From: Rapidithrix thailandica
GTDB taxonomy: Bacteria; Bacteroidota; Bacteroidia; Cytophagales; Flammeovirgaceae
DNA length: 64,000 nt
Direction of reading: 5' to 3'
Assembly: GCF_039710355.1 (NCBI RefSeq)
Contig: NZ_JBDKWZ010000021.1
Location: 1-64,000, forward strand
Positions 18,543 through 27,919 of the stretch are shown piece by piece; position 1 is the first letter of the stretch; every line of letters starts with the position of its first letter. The notes under the pieces are model-generated. The model made no database searches. It was not told where the DNA came from and saw nothing but the letters and a program-made list of their open reading frames with translations. The position numbers and the translations under genes were made by a program.

Positions 18543-18922
18543 CTAAACTTCCTCACTCAGTCGAATCATTTTCTTTAACATGTTAAAATTTCGCGTGGGG
18601 GCGTTTTGAAAGAAACAAAGAAAACCCGTGAAATATCGTAGCCTTCTTGAAAAGGATTTTCCTCCAAAACTTTTTGGAGTTGGGCTCCTGTGCGAACCAT
18701 TACGGCTAAGTCCGGACCTATGTACTTTTTTATCAAATTCTGTACATATTTTTCCAATTTGGTGGCCGTTTGCTCTGTTTTTAAGAGTACATTTCCACTT
18801 TGAACCCAAGTACGGACATTGTTAAACCCGTCATCGCTCAAGACCTGACGAAGTTGTGCCATGGGTACTTTGTTTTTCCCTGTGGGCATTACTCCCCGCA
18901 ATAAAACTATGTATGTTTTCAT
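18543..18922 (-). pseudogene. Decayed DUF1697 gene (internal deletion and frameshift)
   Basis: The 115-aa frame from 18922 starts as a normal DUF1697 protein (MKTYIVLLRGVMPTGKNKVP, then WVQSGNVLL and VFFVSFKTPP) but stops early; the family is usually about 175-180 aa. The family's C-terminal end is still readable in another frame just downstream (TRNFNMLKKMIRLSEEV, ending at 18543). About 50-60 codons between the two parts have been lost and the frame shifted. The protein's normal function is unknown, and this copy should be inactive. Confidence 0.75.
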
Positions 18923-20181
18923 TCTAATTTTTTATTTGTTAAAGCATACGGAATACTCAATAAATACCTGAAAAGCATCCCTGACCTAATATAGAACATA
19001 CGTCTAAAAAAGTCGGGCCACACAATGTTAACCGGACTTTTTCATGGCAGTGTTTTTCTTTTCGTGATCCAAATTACGGAACACTGTTTTTACCCTTTTG
19101 TAAAAGGGATGTGTTTTTCTACTTTGTGAAGTGCACTTTGTTCAAATACCGTCAATGTATCCTACCTTCGGATACTCAAAACGGGGCCAGGTAAGTGATC
19201 TTAATTTCTACCTTGTTCTGAATTTCTATAAATCTCCGGCTTACACTCGCCGACTACAGTATAGGGTTATACCTCTAAAAACCGGATGAGAGCCTTGTTA
19301 AACGTTTTCAACCACTACGTTCAAGACAATGATTATTTCAGATATTTGCCTGTAAAATACCGATAAGAAACATAGATTCCCCTCAAAACCTCCCTTTCTT
19401 CCGGTCACGATGGCCTCAACAGCGATTTTCTTGGAAAATCGCCAAAGGCATTTGGTATAGACCGTGCAATAAAGCATTGAACACCTATTGGACAGGTTGC
19501 TCAAAACCTTGTTCCTTTTATATCACTCACCTGGCTTTCTCCACCTCCTTCACTTCAGCCCCGGCGGGTCGTTATTTTGACCTGTCTATTGAAGACCTGA
19601 CTAACAATGTAATGCTGTTTTATATTGAAAGGGCACAAGGTTCTTTGCACAATTCCAGGATCAAGCAAAACAATGGTTTGGCGGATTTACCCAACGCCCT
19701 ATGACATACCTGACTTCTATACAATATCCAACTCACCTATTTCTTATAACCGTTGGTCAAAATTGTAAGCTTTATGTACTAAGCATTTCAGATACCTCCA
19801 AAATTCCCGGCAAAACACTATTCCAATTCCGATACTCGAAAACATCAACACCCTACCTATATTGGGTTAAAAAGTATTATAAAAAAATAATTGGATAATT
19901 TAAAGATGTGACTAAATTTGGGGAATTAAAAAAATAAGGGTTACCTGGTATGTATCTTTCAATTAAGTAGAAAGACTGCTTCAAAAAGCAGATGATTTTT
20001 TTACCGGGAAGATAGAAGGGTTTTGTAATCTTTTGTACTCCCGTGCTTAAATCATAGGATTAGGTTTACGATATACAAACAACCTATTACTTACTAAAAA
20101 TCAACAAATTGGCTCTATTACCAATACTAAAAGAGGCCTTGGATATTATTTTTTTTAAAACAAACCAAATGAACTTTAATT
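18923..20181. other. Gene-free stretch, probably decayed
   Basis: No convincing coding region is present on either strand. A weak trace at about 19540-19640 (plus) reads PAGRYFDLSIEDLTNNVMLF, which loosely recalls the N-terminal domain of AraC-type regulators, but the frame is broken and no helix-turn-helix follows. The stretch before hcp is AT-rich and must hold its promoter, though no clear TAnnTTTG box was found. Confidence 0.4.
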
Positions 20182-20577
20182 ATGTCATTTTTAGCCCAAT
20201 TATCGCTCGAAGAGGAAGTGTATAATGTGATCCATTGCACCTATCATTTTGAGCAAGACGTGGACCGGAACCACAAACCTTCCGGGATTCCCCGGGGTGG
20301 TAGAATCACCCTGCTAATAGAGGCCAGGGGAAACTCCGAATTACTTCGCTGGATGGTGGACCCTGCTCATACCAAAGATGGAAAAATTACTTTTTTCAGA
20401 AGGGATGAACACGCCCGTTTGTTTCACCTCCGGTTTCAGAAGGCCTACTGTATCGAATACCACGAACATTTTAACCACGATTCCAATGTTCCTATGCAGA
20501 TTCAGTTATGCATTTCCGTACAGAAAATGCACGCTGAAAAAGCTGCCTTCGAAAACAAATGGCCGGTTACCCTGTAA
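20182..20577 (+). CDS. hcp: T6SS tube protein Hcp (TssD), Bacteroidota type
   Basis: This 131-aa protein matches the Bacteroidota Hcp family: MSFLAQLSLEEEVYNVIHC, then FEQDVDRNHKPSGIPRGG and FRKA-like aromatic strands, ending without a signal peptide. Length is normal for the family. Hcp forms the inner tube of the type VI apparatus that is fired into target cells. It is 45 bases upstream of vgrG. No sheath, baseplate or membrane-complex genes are in the window, so this is an auxiliary Hcp/VgrG cargo cluster rather than the main T6SS locus. Confidence 0.88.
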   Translation: MSFLAQLSLEEEVYNVIHCTYHFEQDVDRNHKPSGIPRGGRITLLIEARGNSELLRWMVDPAHTKDGKITFFRRDEHARLFHLRFQKAYCIEYHEHFNHDSNVPMQIQLCISVQKMHAEKAAFENKWPVTL

Positions 20578-20622
20578 CATTTTTTTATTATCACTTTGTA
20601 CTTATTTAAACTACGATAAACT

Positions 20623-22386
20623 ATGGCAAAGCCCGTTGATATTAAATTATTTATTGGTGGAAATGAAGGAGAAGAAATTTTACAAAACAGCAATTTCAGC
20701 ATAAAATTAGAGCAAAAGATTGCCGCTCACCATAAACTGACCATTGAATGCCCCATGGAAGCCCTGGAAGATACCAGTGGGCAATTTGCAGAAAAAGCGC
20801 AAGGCTATATCGGACAAACCTTAAGTCTTAGTATCAATACGGATGAATTGGTGTTTAACGGTATCGTCATGAATGTAAAAATTAATAAAGAAGATGGTGG
20901 GAACGGATCGATGGAAATTACAGCCTACAGCCCTACAAAGTTGATGGACAATGGCAAAGACTCTCAAAGTTATGAGCAGAAAACGCTGAAAGAAATCATA
21001 GATGCCGCTGTAAAGGGACATCAATACGAGTTCAATGTAGAAAGCAAACCCCGTTACCAAAACAAAATCCCCTATACGGTTCAATACAAGGAAAGTGATT
21101 TTGACTTTATCCGCCGTCTGGCAGTGCGTTATGGAGAATGGTTGTACTACGATGGACAAAGCTTACAGTTTGGCAATAGCGGTTTGAAGGTTACCCCTTT
21201 GCGCTTTGGAGAAAGCCTCGAAAGTTTTAATGTCTCTATGATTACCAAACCCCAACGGCATACCTATTTGGCATATGATTTTCACCAGGCTGGCACACAT
21301 AAAGCCGAAATGAAAGGCCCTGAGAAGCAAGAAGGAAACTCTTCTCTCAATATGAAAGTTGCCTATGCCTCTAAAAACCTATATGCCAAAGTACCAACAG
21401 CCATCTACAATAATTCCTTGATGGAAAACGGACCAAGTGAATTAAGCAATGTATCAGAACTAAAATCCAAACACGCGTTGAATACCGTCGAGATAGATGG
21501 GGAAAGTGATGAAGTGCAAATAGCCTTAGGCAATATTGTGGATATCACCGGGAAAAACATGGCGGTAGTGGGTAAAACCGATCCTTATGGAAAGTATATC
21601 ATCACCCGCGTAACCCATGTGGTAAAAAATAGCCGGGAGTATAGTAATAAATTTGAAGGCGTTCCCCATACCATAGAAGTACCGAATTACTTTGATGAGA
21701 ATGCCGTCCCTTCTTGCGAAGAACAATATGCGATAGTAGTAGATAATCATGATCCCAAAGGGATGAGCCGTATCCGTGTCCGGTTTCCGTGGCAAATTGA
21801 CGGTCAACTATCCCCCTGGCTCAGAGTGGCCACCCCTTATGCAGGAAAAGGCAAAGGCTTTCATGTATTGCCCGAAATCAACGAAGAAGTATTGGTGGGT
21901 TTTGAAAACGGCAATGCCGAAAAACCCTTTGTGATTGGCGCCATGTTTCATGGACAGGGCAAAAGTGGCTTCGGTGGCAAAGGGAACCATAAGAAGGGCT
22001 TTGTAACCGCCAGTGGGAATCGACTGGAAATAGATGATGAATGGGGTTCGGTAACTTTGGCTGATAGTGCCAGATCTAGATTGATCTTAGATGGCTCTAA
22101 CAATGCTGCAATCCAATCAGAAGATCTAATTGCTTTGGTTTTAGAAACTGAAAATAGTACTTGGACTTCTGCTGCCACAAAGTTATTAATGAAAGGAACA
22201 GGCGAGGTACTGCTAGAAGGGGAGAAAGTATTAACGCTTCAAGTAGGGGAAAGTAGTATCGTATTACAAAAAGATGGAACAATTATATTAAGTGGAAATG
22301 ATATTATTATTAATAGTAATAAAACGATAAATACGAGTTCTTCTGAGGAAACAAACATCAATGGAAAAGCTGTAAATATCAATTGA
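20623..22386 (+). CDS. vgrG: T6SS spike protein VgrG (TssI)
   Basis: The protein is 587 aa. Residues 1-360 are gp27-like (FSIKLEQKIAAHHKLTIECP). An OB-fold gp5-like domain starts at about 365 (DNHDPKGMSRIRVRFPWQ, then GFENGNAEKPFVIGAMFHGQ). The C-terminal needle of short beta repeats runs from about 460 to the end (EIDDEWGSVTLADSARSRLI, then GNDIIINSN). There is no extra enzymatic domain, so toxins must be delivered through PAAR-type cargo. It follows hcp and precedes an adaptor-like gene and a PAAR-like effector, the usual order for loading an effector onto the spike tip. Confidence 0.92.
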   Translation: MAKPVDIKLFIGGNEGEEILQNSNFSIKLEQKIAAHHKLTIECPMEALEDTSGQFAEKAQGYIGQTLSLSINTDELVFNGIVMNVKINKEDGGNGSMEITAYSPTKLMDNGKDSQSYEQKTLKEIIDAAVKGHQYEFNVESKPRYQNKIPYTVQYKESDFDFIRRLAVRYGEWLYYDGQSLQFGNSGLKVTPLRFGESLESFNVSMITKPQRHTYLAYDFHQAGTHKAEMKGPEKQEGNSSLNMKVAYASKNLYAKVPTAIYNNSLMENGPSELSNVSELKSKHALNTVEIDGESDEVQIALGNIVDITGKNMAVVGKTDPYGKYIITRVTHVVKNSREYSNKFEGVPHTIEVPNYFDENAVPSCEEQYAIVVDNHDPKGMSRIRVRFPWQIDGQLSPWLRVATPYAGKGKGFHVLPEINEEVLVGFENGNAEKPFVIGAMFHGQGKSGFGGKGNHKKGFVTASGNRLEIDDEWGSVTLADSARSRLILDGSNNAAIQSEDLIALVLETENSTWTSAATKLLMKGTGEVLLEGEKVLTLQVGESSIVLQKDGTIILSGNDIIINSNKTINTSSSEETNINGKAVNIN

Positions 22387-22445
22387 TTCTTATTCCTTTA
22401 TAAAAAGGATAATCTCATAGCTTAAAAGTTGATTAGAATGAAGTT

Positions 22446-22481
22446 GATTCAACTACTAAAGAAGGTTTTGGTAGTTGAATC
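22446..22481 (+). other. Hairpin between vgrG and adaptor-like gene
   Basis: GATTCAACTAC and GTAGTTGAATC form an 11-base perfect stem with a 14-base loop, in the 145-base gap after vgrG. No T-run follows, so partial termination or RNA processing is more likely than full termination. Confidence 0.4.
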
Positions 22482-22531
22482 CTTAATGAAATTAATAAAT
22501 ATACAGTAATAAAATAGTTAACCAGCAACTA

Positions 22532-23521
22532 ATGAATTCAAACAACAATAAACGAAAAATAAGCTTACTCTATGACGAGCAAGAACAGACGAACTATGGT
22601 ACTACCAATCCCCGAAGAACTTCGGAAGGGATTCTATTTACCTTGAAGCAATTTGGCAAGGAAAAATATACCAGTTCGTATACAACGGAGGTTTTGGTGA
22701 ATGGAGGGCAAATGGTTACTCATACCGAAGACAAAGAGTTTACTTTGAACCTCTTGGAAGCTGGCAGCCAATACAAATACAAGTTGGATACCTTAAATAG
22801 CAATATTGAGGACAATATGTTGCTTAATGATCAACTTGGAGACATCTTAACAAAATCCATGGCTCTAAAAGACAACCTGGAAGTTTTGTTAGATGACAAA
22901 GGAAAATTGGTAAAAGTTACCAATAAAGCCGAACTGAGAGCCAAGTGGGAAGAGTTGAAAAAGGAATTTCAACAAAATGAAAAGATTAAAAACCTTCCGG
23001 TGGGAGTACAACAAGATATGTATAAAAAGGGAGACTCCGAATTTACTCCGGAAGCCCCATTGGCTGCCGAACTGAGGAATACCCTCTATTATTCCACATT
23101 GTTTTTCCCTTTATACAATATACACTTTTATGAAGAGGCGGCTAACCCTATTTCCGGGCAATTCATCAACTCTCTTCTGTTTGATGATATCCGTATCCCT
23201 CTACACCTTTCTGTGGACATCTCCCGGTATACACAAACCGGAGAATACATTTTAAAACTAGACGGTAGTATCAACAAAACCCACCTTAGTCGAAAACTAT
23301 TGGAAGAGAAATTCAAGAAAAACTATCCTTTTGTCAAAGGAAAATTCACTAAATACAGCTATGATTTCTATGCACTTTATGTAATAGACGGGGAAACGCA
23401 TCAAATTAATTACATTGAAGTGGAAACCGAAGAAAAAGTGGGAGACAACCTGGAAGCTTACCAAGAATTAGAAATAGCAAAAATCATCGAAGAACCTCAA
23501 AACACAGCAAATAATGAGTGA
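22532..23521 (+). CDS. Candidate T6SS effector adaptor/chaperone (paralogue 1)
   Basis: This 329-aa soluble protein has no signal peptide. It has a beta-rich N-terminal half (to about 125), a charged helical insert (about 130-160: NKAELRAKWEELKKEFQQ), and a second beta-rich half containing ELRNTLYYSTLFFPLYNIHF. The same plan and several aligned positions recur in the minus-strand gene at 33878-34837, which also sits just before a PAAR-like effector. The 8-base overlap with the effector start (ATGAGTGA) implies coupled translation. In other T6SSs DUF1795 (EagR) or DUF4123 adaptors occupy this place. I see neither, so this may be a Bacteroidota equivalent; that role is inferred. Confidence 0.7.
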   Translation: MNSNNNKRKISLLYDEQEQTNYGTTNPRRTSEGILFTLKQFGKEKYTSSYTTEVLVNGGQMVTHTEDKEFTLNLLEAGSQYKYKLDTLNSNIEDNMLLNDQLGDILTKSMALKDNLEVLLDDKGKLVKVTNKAELRAKWEELKKEFQQNEKIKNLPVGVQQDMYKKGDSEFTPEAPLAAELRNTLYYSTLFFPLYNIHFYEEAANPISGQFINSLLFDDIRIPLHLSVDISRYTQTGEYILKLDGSINKTHLSRKLLEEKFKKNYPFVKGKFTKYSYDFYALYVIDGETHQINYIEVETEEKVGDNLEAYQELEIAKIIEEPQNTANNE

Positions 23522-24797
23522 AAGTTATGTACATGAAGAGGTGATCCTGACTTGCACCAGTGGATTTCAGACCTCCAAATTAAACGTGCAGGATAGAGGG
23601 GTTACCATTGCCAAGGGCAAAAAAATTGCCACCGAAAAGGATAAGCCGACTTGCTTTGCCTGTAAGTGGACGGCCGTTTTGGCTGCTGCCGCAGCCGCTA
23701 TATTACTCACCGTAATGGCTGCACCCTTTCTTGTAGGGGTACTTGCAGCCTTTTTGATCGGAATGTCTGCCCAAGGTTCTGTAGGCAACATTTTATGTTG
23801 GCTTTTATTAAGAGGGAGCCAATGGAGCAATATACACCCTACGGTAAAAATAAAAGGAGAGCGCGCTTTGATAGGCAGTTCAGAACTGACCTGTTTGATC
23901 GGTGGAGGGGATATTCAAATGTTTTTCTCTCCGGCCATGGCTCAGAAACAACACAGAATTAACCTTATTAAAAATACCACGGAAGTACTCGGAGCGGCCT
24001 TTATGGGAAAAGGACTGGGTATGTTTGTGCATTCAGCAAAAGCCATTGGCTTTGCCAAAGCTGGAATAGCCTTTGTACAAAGTACGATTAAGTGGACTGC
24101 CTTAGGCTATCTAATGTCTGAAACATCAAACAGTGTTGCAAATGTGATTAACTATTGGGGAGATGAAGAAAAAGATATTGAATATACATTTGATGATTTT
24201 GGAAAAGCAACTCCCTTTATAAATACGTACAATGCAAAGAAAGATATATGGCTTGATGGCAGTGTAGATGATGACCCGTATACTATAGCTAAAAACGACT
24301 ACCAAAAGCCCTTTACCGAGCCCCTGGACGTTGCCGCAGAAAGAAAATACACCCCCAGTAATTGGGTAGAAAAGATAGCCCAACACAAGGCCGATCAAAA
24401 AATGGCCTCTCCTGAAATGACAAATAAATTGCAACAATATCAACAGAACCAGAGGGCCGATTATATCCAAAAGAACCCCGTCCACCAATATAAAAACCGA
24501 AAGAACAAAAAACTAAAAAGAAGGCAATGGCATAAAGAAAACAGGCGCAATGGCAAGGCCAGAAGATATGCCGAAGGGAAAAGGGATGCAATCAGCAATC
24601 GCATGAATAGCCGCACACAGAATACCATAGCCAATAGCATATTCAAAAACTTTAATTATGCGGTAATAGCTGCATTCTTTGTCTCAGATGTAATTTCCAA
24701 AACCTTAGAAAAAAGATTAGATAATGAAGTTTACGGAAACGATAGCCCGGAAAATCAAGCAAAGTCTTCAACCAAAGTCTTTGCGCAAAACGTGTAA
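23514..24797 (+). CDS. PAAR-like (DUF4280-type) T6SS effector with membrane segments
   Basis: The protein is 427 aa. A PAAR-like first half (residues 1-45: HEEVILTCTSGFQTSKLNV) is interrupted by a hydrophobic hairpin (about 50-95: AAAAAAILLTVMAAPFLVGV). The second half follows (about 100-140: IHPTVKIKGERALIGSSELTC and GGDIQMFFSP), then more hydrophobic segments (about 155-215). A strongly basic stretch lies at about 325-375 (NKKLKRRQWHKENRRNGKAR), and a last hydrophobic helix near 385-402. This split-PAAR plan with membrane helices is typical of spike-tip effectors. A membrane-disrupting C-terminus is plausible, but no enzyme motif is visible. Its last 74 bases overlap the first immunity-like gene in another frame. 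Confidence 0.75.
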   Translation: MSESYVHEEVILTCTSGFQTSKLNVQDRGVTIAKGKKIATEKDKPTCFACKWTAVLAAAAAAILLTVMAAPFLVGVLAAFLIGMSAQGSVGNILCWLLLRGSQWSNIHPTVKIKGERALIGSSELTCLIGGGDIQMFFSPAMAQKQHRINLIKNTTEVLGAAFMGKGLGMFVHSAKAIGFAKAGIAFVQSTIKWTALGYLMSETSNSVANVINYWGDEEKDIEYTFDDFGKATPFINTYNAKKDIWLDGSVDDDPYTIAKNDYQKPFTEPLDVAAERKYTPSNWVEKIAQHKADQKMASPEMTNKLQQYQQNQRADYIQKNPVHQYKNRKNKKLKRRQWHKENRRNGKARRYAEGKRDAISNRMNSRTQNTIANSIFKNFNYAVIAAFFVSDVISKTLEKRLDNEVYGNDSPENQAKSSTKVFAQNV

Positions 24798-25392
24798 AAT
24801 ATTTTTATTTTACGGAACCCTTTTCGGGCTTTTCAGAGTATTTTACTACTTCCCTGAGGAACCTTTTTCTCATACTATAAGCTTACATATTTTTAATGGA
24901 GATGCAGCTATCTCAGGTGAATATATTTCAGATAAAGTTACAATACTTGTTGTTATCCCTTTATTTATATTATGTTTATATGCTTTCTTTTTTTTGCTTT
25001 TAGCAAAAAAAAGAAAGTTTTCATATATCAAAACGACTTTTAATATTACTCATGTTATCGCAATTTTTTGCTTAGGGTGGTTTGTTTTTGGGAAAGCACG
25101 TCAATATCTTAACTTGGTAGGAATCAACACGTATTATGAAGTAGAACGTACTGTAATCTCTAAAAAACAAACTTCTAAATCTCATAATGGAGGAGGTTTC
25201 AGAGGAGCCGGGGGAGGCATTGAAACAGATTATGATATTGAATACCCTACCACTCATTCCAAGAAAGGCTATAAAAGAATCACTATTTGGAAAGGGGACT
25301 GGGAAAAGATTGAAGAAGGAGATAGCCTGTTGATTTACTATTACAGAGGACATTTCAATGGGGTTACCCAGGTGACTTTAAAAAAAGATTAA
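24724..25392 (+). CDS. Immunity-like membrane protein, tandem copy 1
   Basis: The 222-aa protein has two or three membrane helices (about 25-45, 75-95 and 110-130), then a soluble beta domain with VERTVISKK, GGGFRGAGGG, YPTTHS and the fixed end SLLIYYYRGHFNGVTQVTLK. The soluble part is loosely DUF3592-like. The start overlaps the effector 3' end by 74 bases out of frame, so effector and protector cannot be separated. Membrane location fits protection against a membrane-acting PAAR effector. Its N-terminus (MKFTETIARKIKQS) differs from copies 2-4 only in the first codons. It is followed by a copy of the array terminator. Confidence 0.7.
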   Translation: MKFTETIARKIKQSLQPKSLRKTCKIFLFYGTLFGLFRVFYYFPEEPFSHTISLHIFNGDAAISGEYISDKVTILVVIPLFILCLYAFFFLLLAKKRKFSYIKTTFNITHVIAIFCLGWFVFGKARQYLNLVGINTYYEVERTVISKKQTSKSHNGGGFRGAGGGIETDYDIEYPTTHSKKGYKRITIWKGDWEKIEEGDSLLIYYYRGHFNGVTQVTLKKD

Positions 25393-25404
25393 AAACAAAT
25401 CCTC

Positions 25405-25446
25405 CCATCAGAGTACTTTTTCAATCTAAATCTCTGATGGCTTTTT
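25405..25446 (+). terminator. Array terminator after copy 1
   Basis: CCATCAGAG and CTCTGATGG form a perfect 9-base stem, followed by CTTTTT. The same hairpin follows all four copies. Confidence 0.75.
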
Positions 25447-25521
25447 AAAGAAAAGTCGCTTTCAGCACTCCGTTATTACTTATAGAACACCCAGTGTTTT
25501 GTTGGAGTTTAAACCGTCCGA

Positions 25522-26193
25522 ATGAAAGAAGTAAAGGAAATACTTGTCAAAAAAATCAAGCAAAGTCTTCAACCCAAGTCTTTGCTCAAAACGTGTAAAC
25601 TATTGTTGTTTTACGGAACCCTCATTGGACTTTTTATTTATTTTTTCCCTTTTCCTGAGGAACCCTTTTCTCATACGGAGAGTCTATATATCTTTAATGC
25701 GGATCCGGCATTAGCTAAAGAGTATGGTTCAACTAAATCAACAACTCTTTTACTAGCATTTTTTTTTATACTATGCTTATATTTTATATTTTTCTTAATC
25801 TTTGCCAAAAGAAGAAAGCGCGCCTATATCACGGATACTTTTAGCGTTTTTCATGTGATTATGATTCTTGTGGGAGGGTTTGTACTGTTTTTCAAAGCCC
25901 GTCAATATTTTAATTTGGTAGGAATCGACACGTATTATGAAATAGAGCGCACCGTGGTTTCTGAAAAATATACGTTCAGATCTCACAATGGAGGAGGCTT
26001 CAGAGGAGCTGGAGGGGGTACTGAACTCGATCATAAAATAAGATACCCAACCACCCACTCTTCAGAAGGAATTGAAACTATAGAAATATGGAAAGGGGAC
26101 TGGGAAAAGCTGGAAGAAGGGGATAGTCTGTTGATCTACTACTACAGAGGACATTTCAATGGGGTTACCCAGGTGACTTTAAAGAAAGATTAA
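25522..26193 (+). CDS. Immunity-like membrane protein, tandem copy 2
   Basis: The 223-aa paralogue of copy 1 starts MKEVKEILVKKIKQS. Its membrane region is identical over a long run to that of copy 4 (FNADPALAKEYGSTKSTTLL onward) yet unlike copies 1 and 3. Its soluble domain differs from copy 4 (YEIERTVVSEKYTFRSHNGG). The C-terminal 25 residues are the same in every copy. The DNA of its first codons still reads, in a second frame, as the last residues of the effector (25554-25598). It is probably an orphan immunity gene kept against related effectors in competitors. Confidence 0.68.
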   Translation: MKEVKEILVKKIKQSLQPKSLLKTCKLLLFYGTLIGLFIYFFPFPEEPFSHTESLYIFNADPALAKEYGSTKSTTLLLAFFFILCLYFIFFLIFAKRRKRAYITDTFSVFHVIMILVGGFVLFFKARQYFNLVGIDTYYEIERTVVSEKYTFRSHNGGGFRGAGGGTELDHKIRYPTTHSSEGIETIEIWKGDWEKLEEGDSLLIYYYRGHFNGVTQVTLKKD

Positions 26194-26205
26194 AAACAAA
26201 TCCTG

Positions 26206-26247
26206 CCATCAGAGTACTTTTTCAATCTAAGTCTCTGATGGCTTTTT
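26206..26247 (+). terminator. Array terminator after copy 2
   Basis: This is the same 9-base stem CCATCAGAG/CTCTGATGG with a following CTTTTT. Confidence 0.72.
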
Positions 26248-26322
26248 AAAGAAAAGTCGCTTTCAGCACTCCGTTATTACTTATAGAACACCCAGTGTTT
26301 TGTTGGGGTTTAAACCGTTCGA

Positions 26323-26988
26323 ATGAAAGAAGTAAAGGAAATACTTGTCAAAAAAATCAAGCAAAGTCTTCAACCAAAGTCTTTGCGCAAAACGTGTAAA
26401 TTGTTATTGTTCTATGGAACCCTAATCGGACTTTTTATCTACTATTATCATTTTCCGAAAGAACCTTTTTCTCATACGGAGAGCATACATATTTCAAATG
26501 GAGATGAGGCTTTATTGGGAGAATATACTTATGGTTATTTTACTTTTTTCATGTCGTTATTTCTATTTGTATTTGTTTTATATTTCCTTTTTTTTTCTCT
26601 TATAGCCAGACGAAGGAAACTCTCCTATATTACGGATACATTTAGTCTTTTTCATGTGATTATGATCTTTTTTTTAGGTTTATTTTTATTCCTAAAGCTA
26701 GAACAATTTCTAAACCTATTAGGCATCTCTACCTATTATAAAGTAGAACGTACCGCTATCTCTCAAAAAGATGTAAACAAGTATAACCTGAGTGGTAGTA
26801 GAGGAGAAAGCAAAAAAATAACAGATTATGATATTGAATACCCTACCACTCACTATAAGAAAGGCTATAAAAGAGTTACTATTTGGAAAGGGGACTGGGA
26901 AAAGCTGGAAGAAGGGGATAGCCTGTTGATTTACTACTACAGAGGACATTTCAATGGGGTTACCCAGGTGACTTTAAAGAAAGATTAA
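26323..26988 (+). CDS. Immunity-like membrane protein, tandem copy 3
   Basis: This 221-aa paralogue has the most divergent middle: the membrane region is FFMSLFLFVFVLYFLFFSL, and the glycine-rich GGGFRGAGGG loop is replaced by SGSRGESKK. The N-terminal codons (MKEVKEILVKKIKQSLQPKS) and the C-terminal end match the other copies. This fits changes in specificity within a fixed frame. It is preceded by the same roughly 130-base spacer and followed by the array hairpin. Confidence 0.68.
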   Translation: MKEVKEILVKKIKQSLQPKSLRKTCKLLLFYGTLIGLFIYYYHFPKEPFSHTESIHISNGDEALLGEYTYGYFTFFMSLFLFVFVLYFLFFSLIARRRKLSYITDTFSLFHVIMIFFLGLFLFLKLEQFLNLLGISTYYKVERTAISQKDVNKYNLSGSRGESKKITDYDIEYPTTHYKKGYKRVTIWKGDWEKLEEGDSLLIYYYRGHFNGVTQVTLKKD

Positions 26989-27000
26989 AAACAAATCCTG

Positions 27001-27044
27001 CCATCAGAGTACTTTTTCAATCTAAGTCTCCTGATGGCTTTTTA
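27001..27044 (+). terminator. Array terminator after copy 3 (one-base bulge)
   Basis: The stem is as in the other copies, but the right arm reads CTCCTGATGG, which adds one bulged C. TTTTT follows. Confidence 0.65.
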
Positions 27045-27118
27045 AACAGAAGTCGCTTCCAGCACTCCGTTATTACCTATAGAACACCCAGTGTTTTGTT
27101 GGGGTTTAAACCGTTCGA

Positions 27119-27790
27119 ATGAAAGAAGTAAAGGAAATACTTGTCAAAAAAATCAAGCAAAGTCTTCAACCAAAGTCTTTGCTCAAGACGTGTAAATTAT
27201 TGTTGTTCTACGGAACCCTGATCGGGCTTTCTGCGTATTTTTTCCCTTATCCAAAGGAGCCCTTTTCTCATACGGAGAGTCTATATATCTTTAATGCGGA
27301 TCCGGCATTAGCTAAAGAGTATGGTTCAACTAAATCAACAACTCTTTTACTAGCATTTTTTTTTATACTATGCTTATATTTTATATTTTTCTTAATCTTT
27401 GCCAAAAGAAGAAAGCGCGCCTATATCACGGATACTTTTAGCGTTTTTCATGTGATTATGATTCTTGTGGGAGGGTTTGTACTGTTTTTCAAAGCCCGTC
27501 AATATTTTAATTTGGTAGCAATCGACACGTATTATGAAGTAGAGCGTACTGTAATCTCTAAAAAACAAACTTTTGATTCTCATAATGGAGGAGGATTCAG
27601 AGGAGCCGGGGGAGGCATTGAGACAGATCACGATATTGTATACCCTACCACTCATAGTACAGACGGTTATGAGAGAATTACATTATCAAAAAAAACTTGG
27701 GAAAAGCTGGAAGAAGGGGATAGTCTGTTGATCTACTACTACAGAGGACATTTCAATGGGGTTACCCAGGTGACTTTAAAGAAAGATTAA
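27119..27790 (+). CDS. Immunity-like membrane protein, tandem copy 4
   Basis: This 223-aa mosaic has a membrane region identical to copy 2 and a soluble domain close to copy 1 (EVERTVISKKQTFDSHNGGG), plus its own segment STDGYERITLSKKTWEKLEE. Such patchwork points to recombination or gene conversion between copies. Start, length and C-terminal end agree with the family. Immunity function is inferred from the array context. Confidence 0.68.
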   Translation: MKEVKEILVKKIKQSLQPKSLLKTCKLLLFYGTLIGLSAYFFPYPKEPFSHTESLYIFNADPALAKEYGSTKSTTLLLAFFFILCLYFIFFLIFAKRRKRAYITDTFSVFHVIMILVGGFVLFFKARQYFNLVAIDTYYEVERTVISKKQTFDSHNGGGFRGAGGGIETDHDIVYPTTHSTDGYERITLSKKTWEKLEEGDSLLIYYYRGHFNGVTQVTLKKD

Positions 27791-27802
27791 AAACAAATCC
27801 TC

Positions 27803-27844
27803 CCATCAGAGTACTTTTTCAATCTAAGTCTCTGATGGCTTTTT
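27803..27844 (+). terminator. Array terminator after copy 4
   Basis: CCATCAGAG/CTCTGATGG stem followed by CTTTTT, as in copies 1-3. Confidence 0.72.
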
Positions 27845-27919
27845 AAACAGAAGTCGCTTCCAGCACTCCGTTATTACTTATAGAACACCCAGTGTTTTGT
27901 TGGAATTTAAACCATCCGA

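Noticed and set aside
19477..19704. Possible AraC-type regulator
   Set aside because: Only about 20 residues recall the family; the frame is broken and there is no helix-turn-helix, so it is mentioned only under the gene-free stretch.
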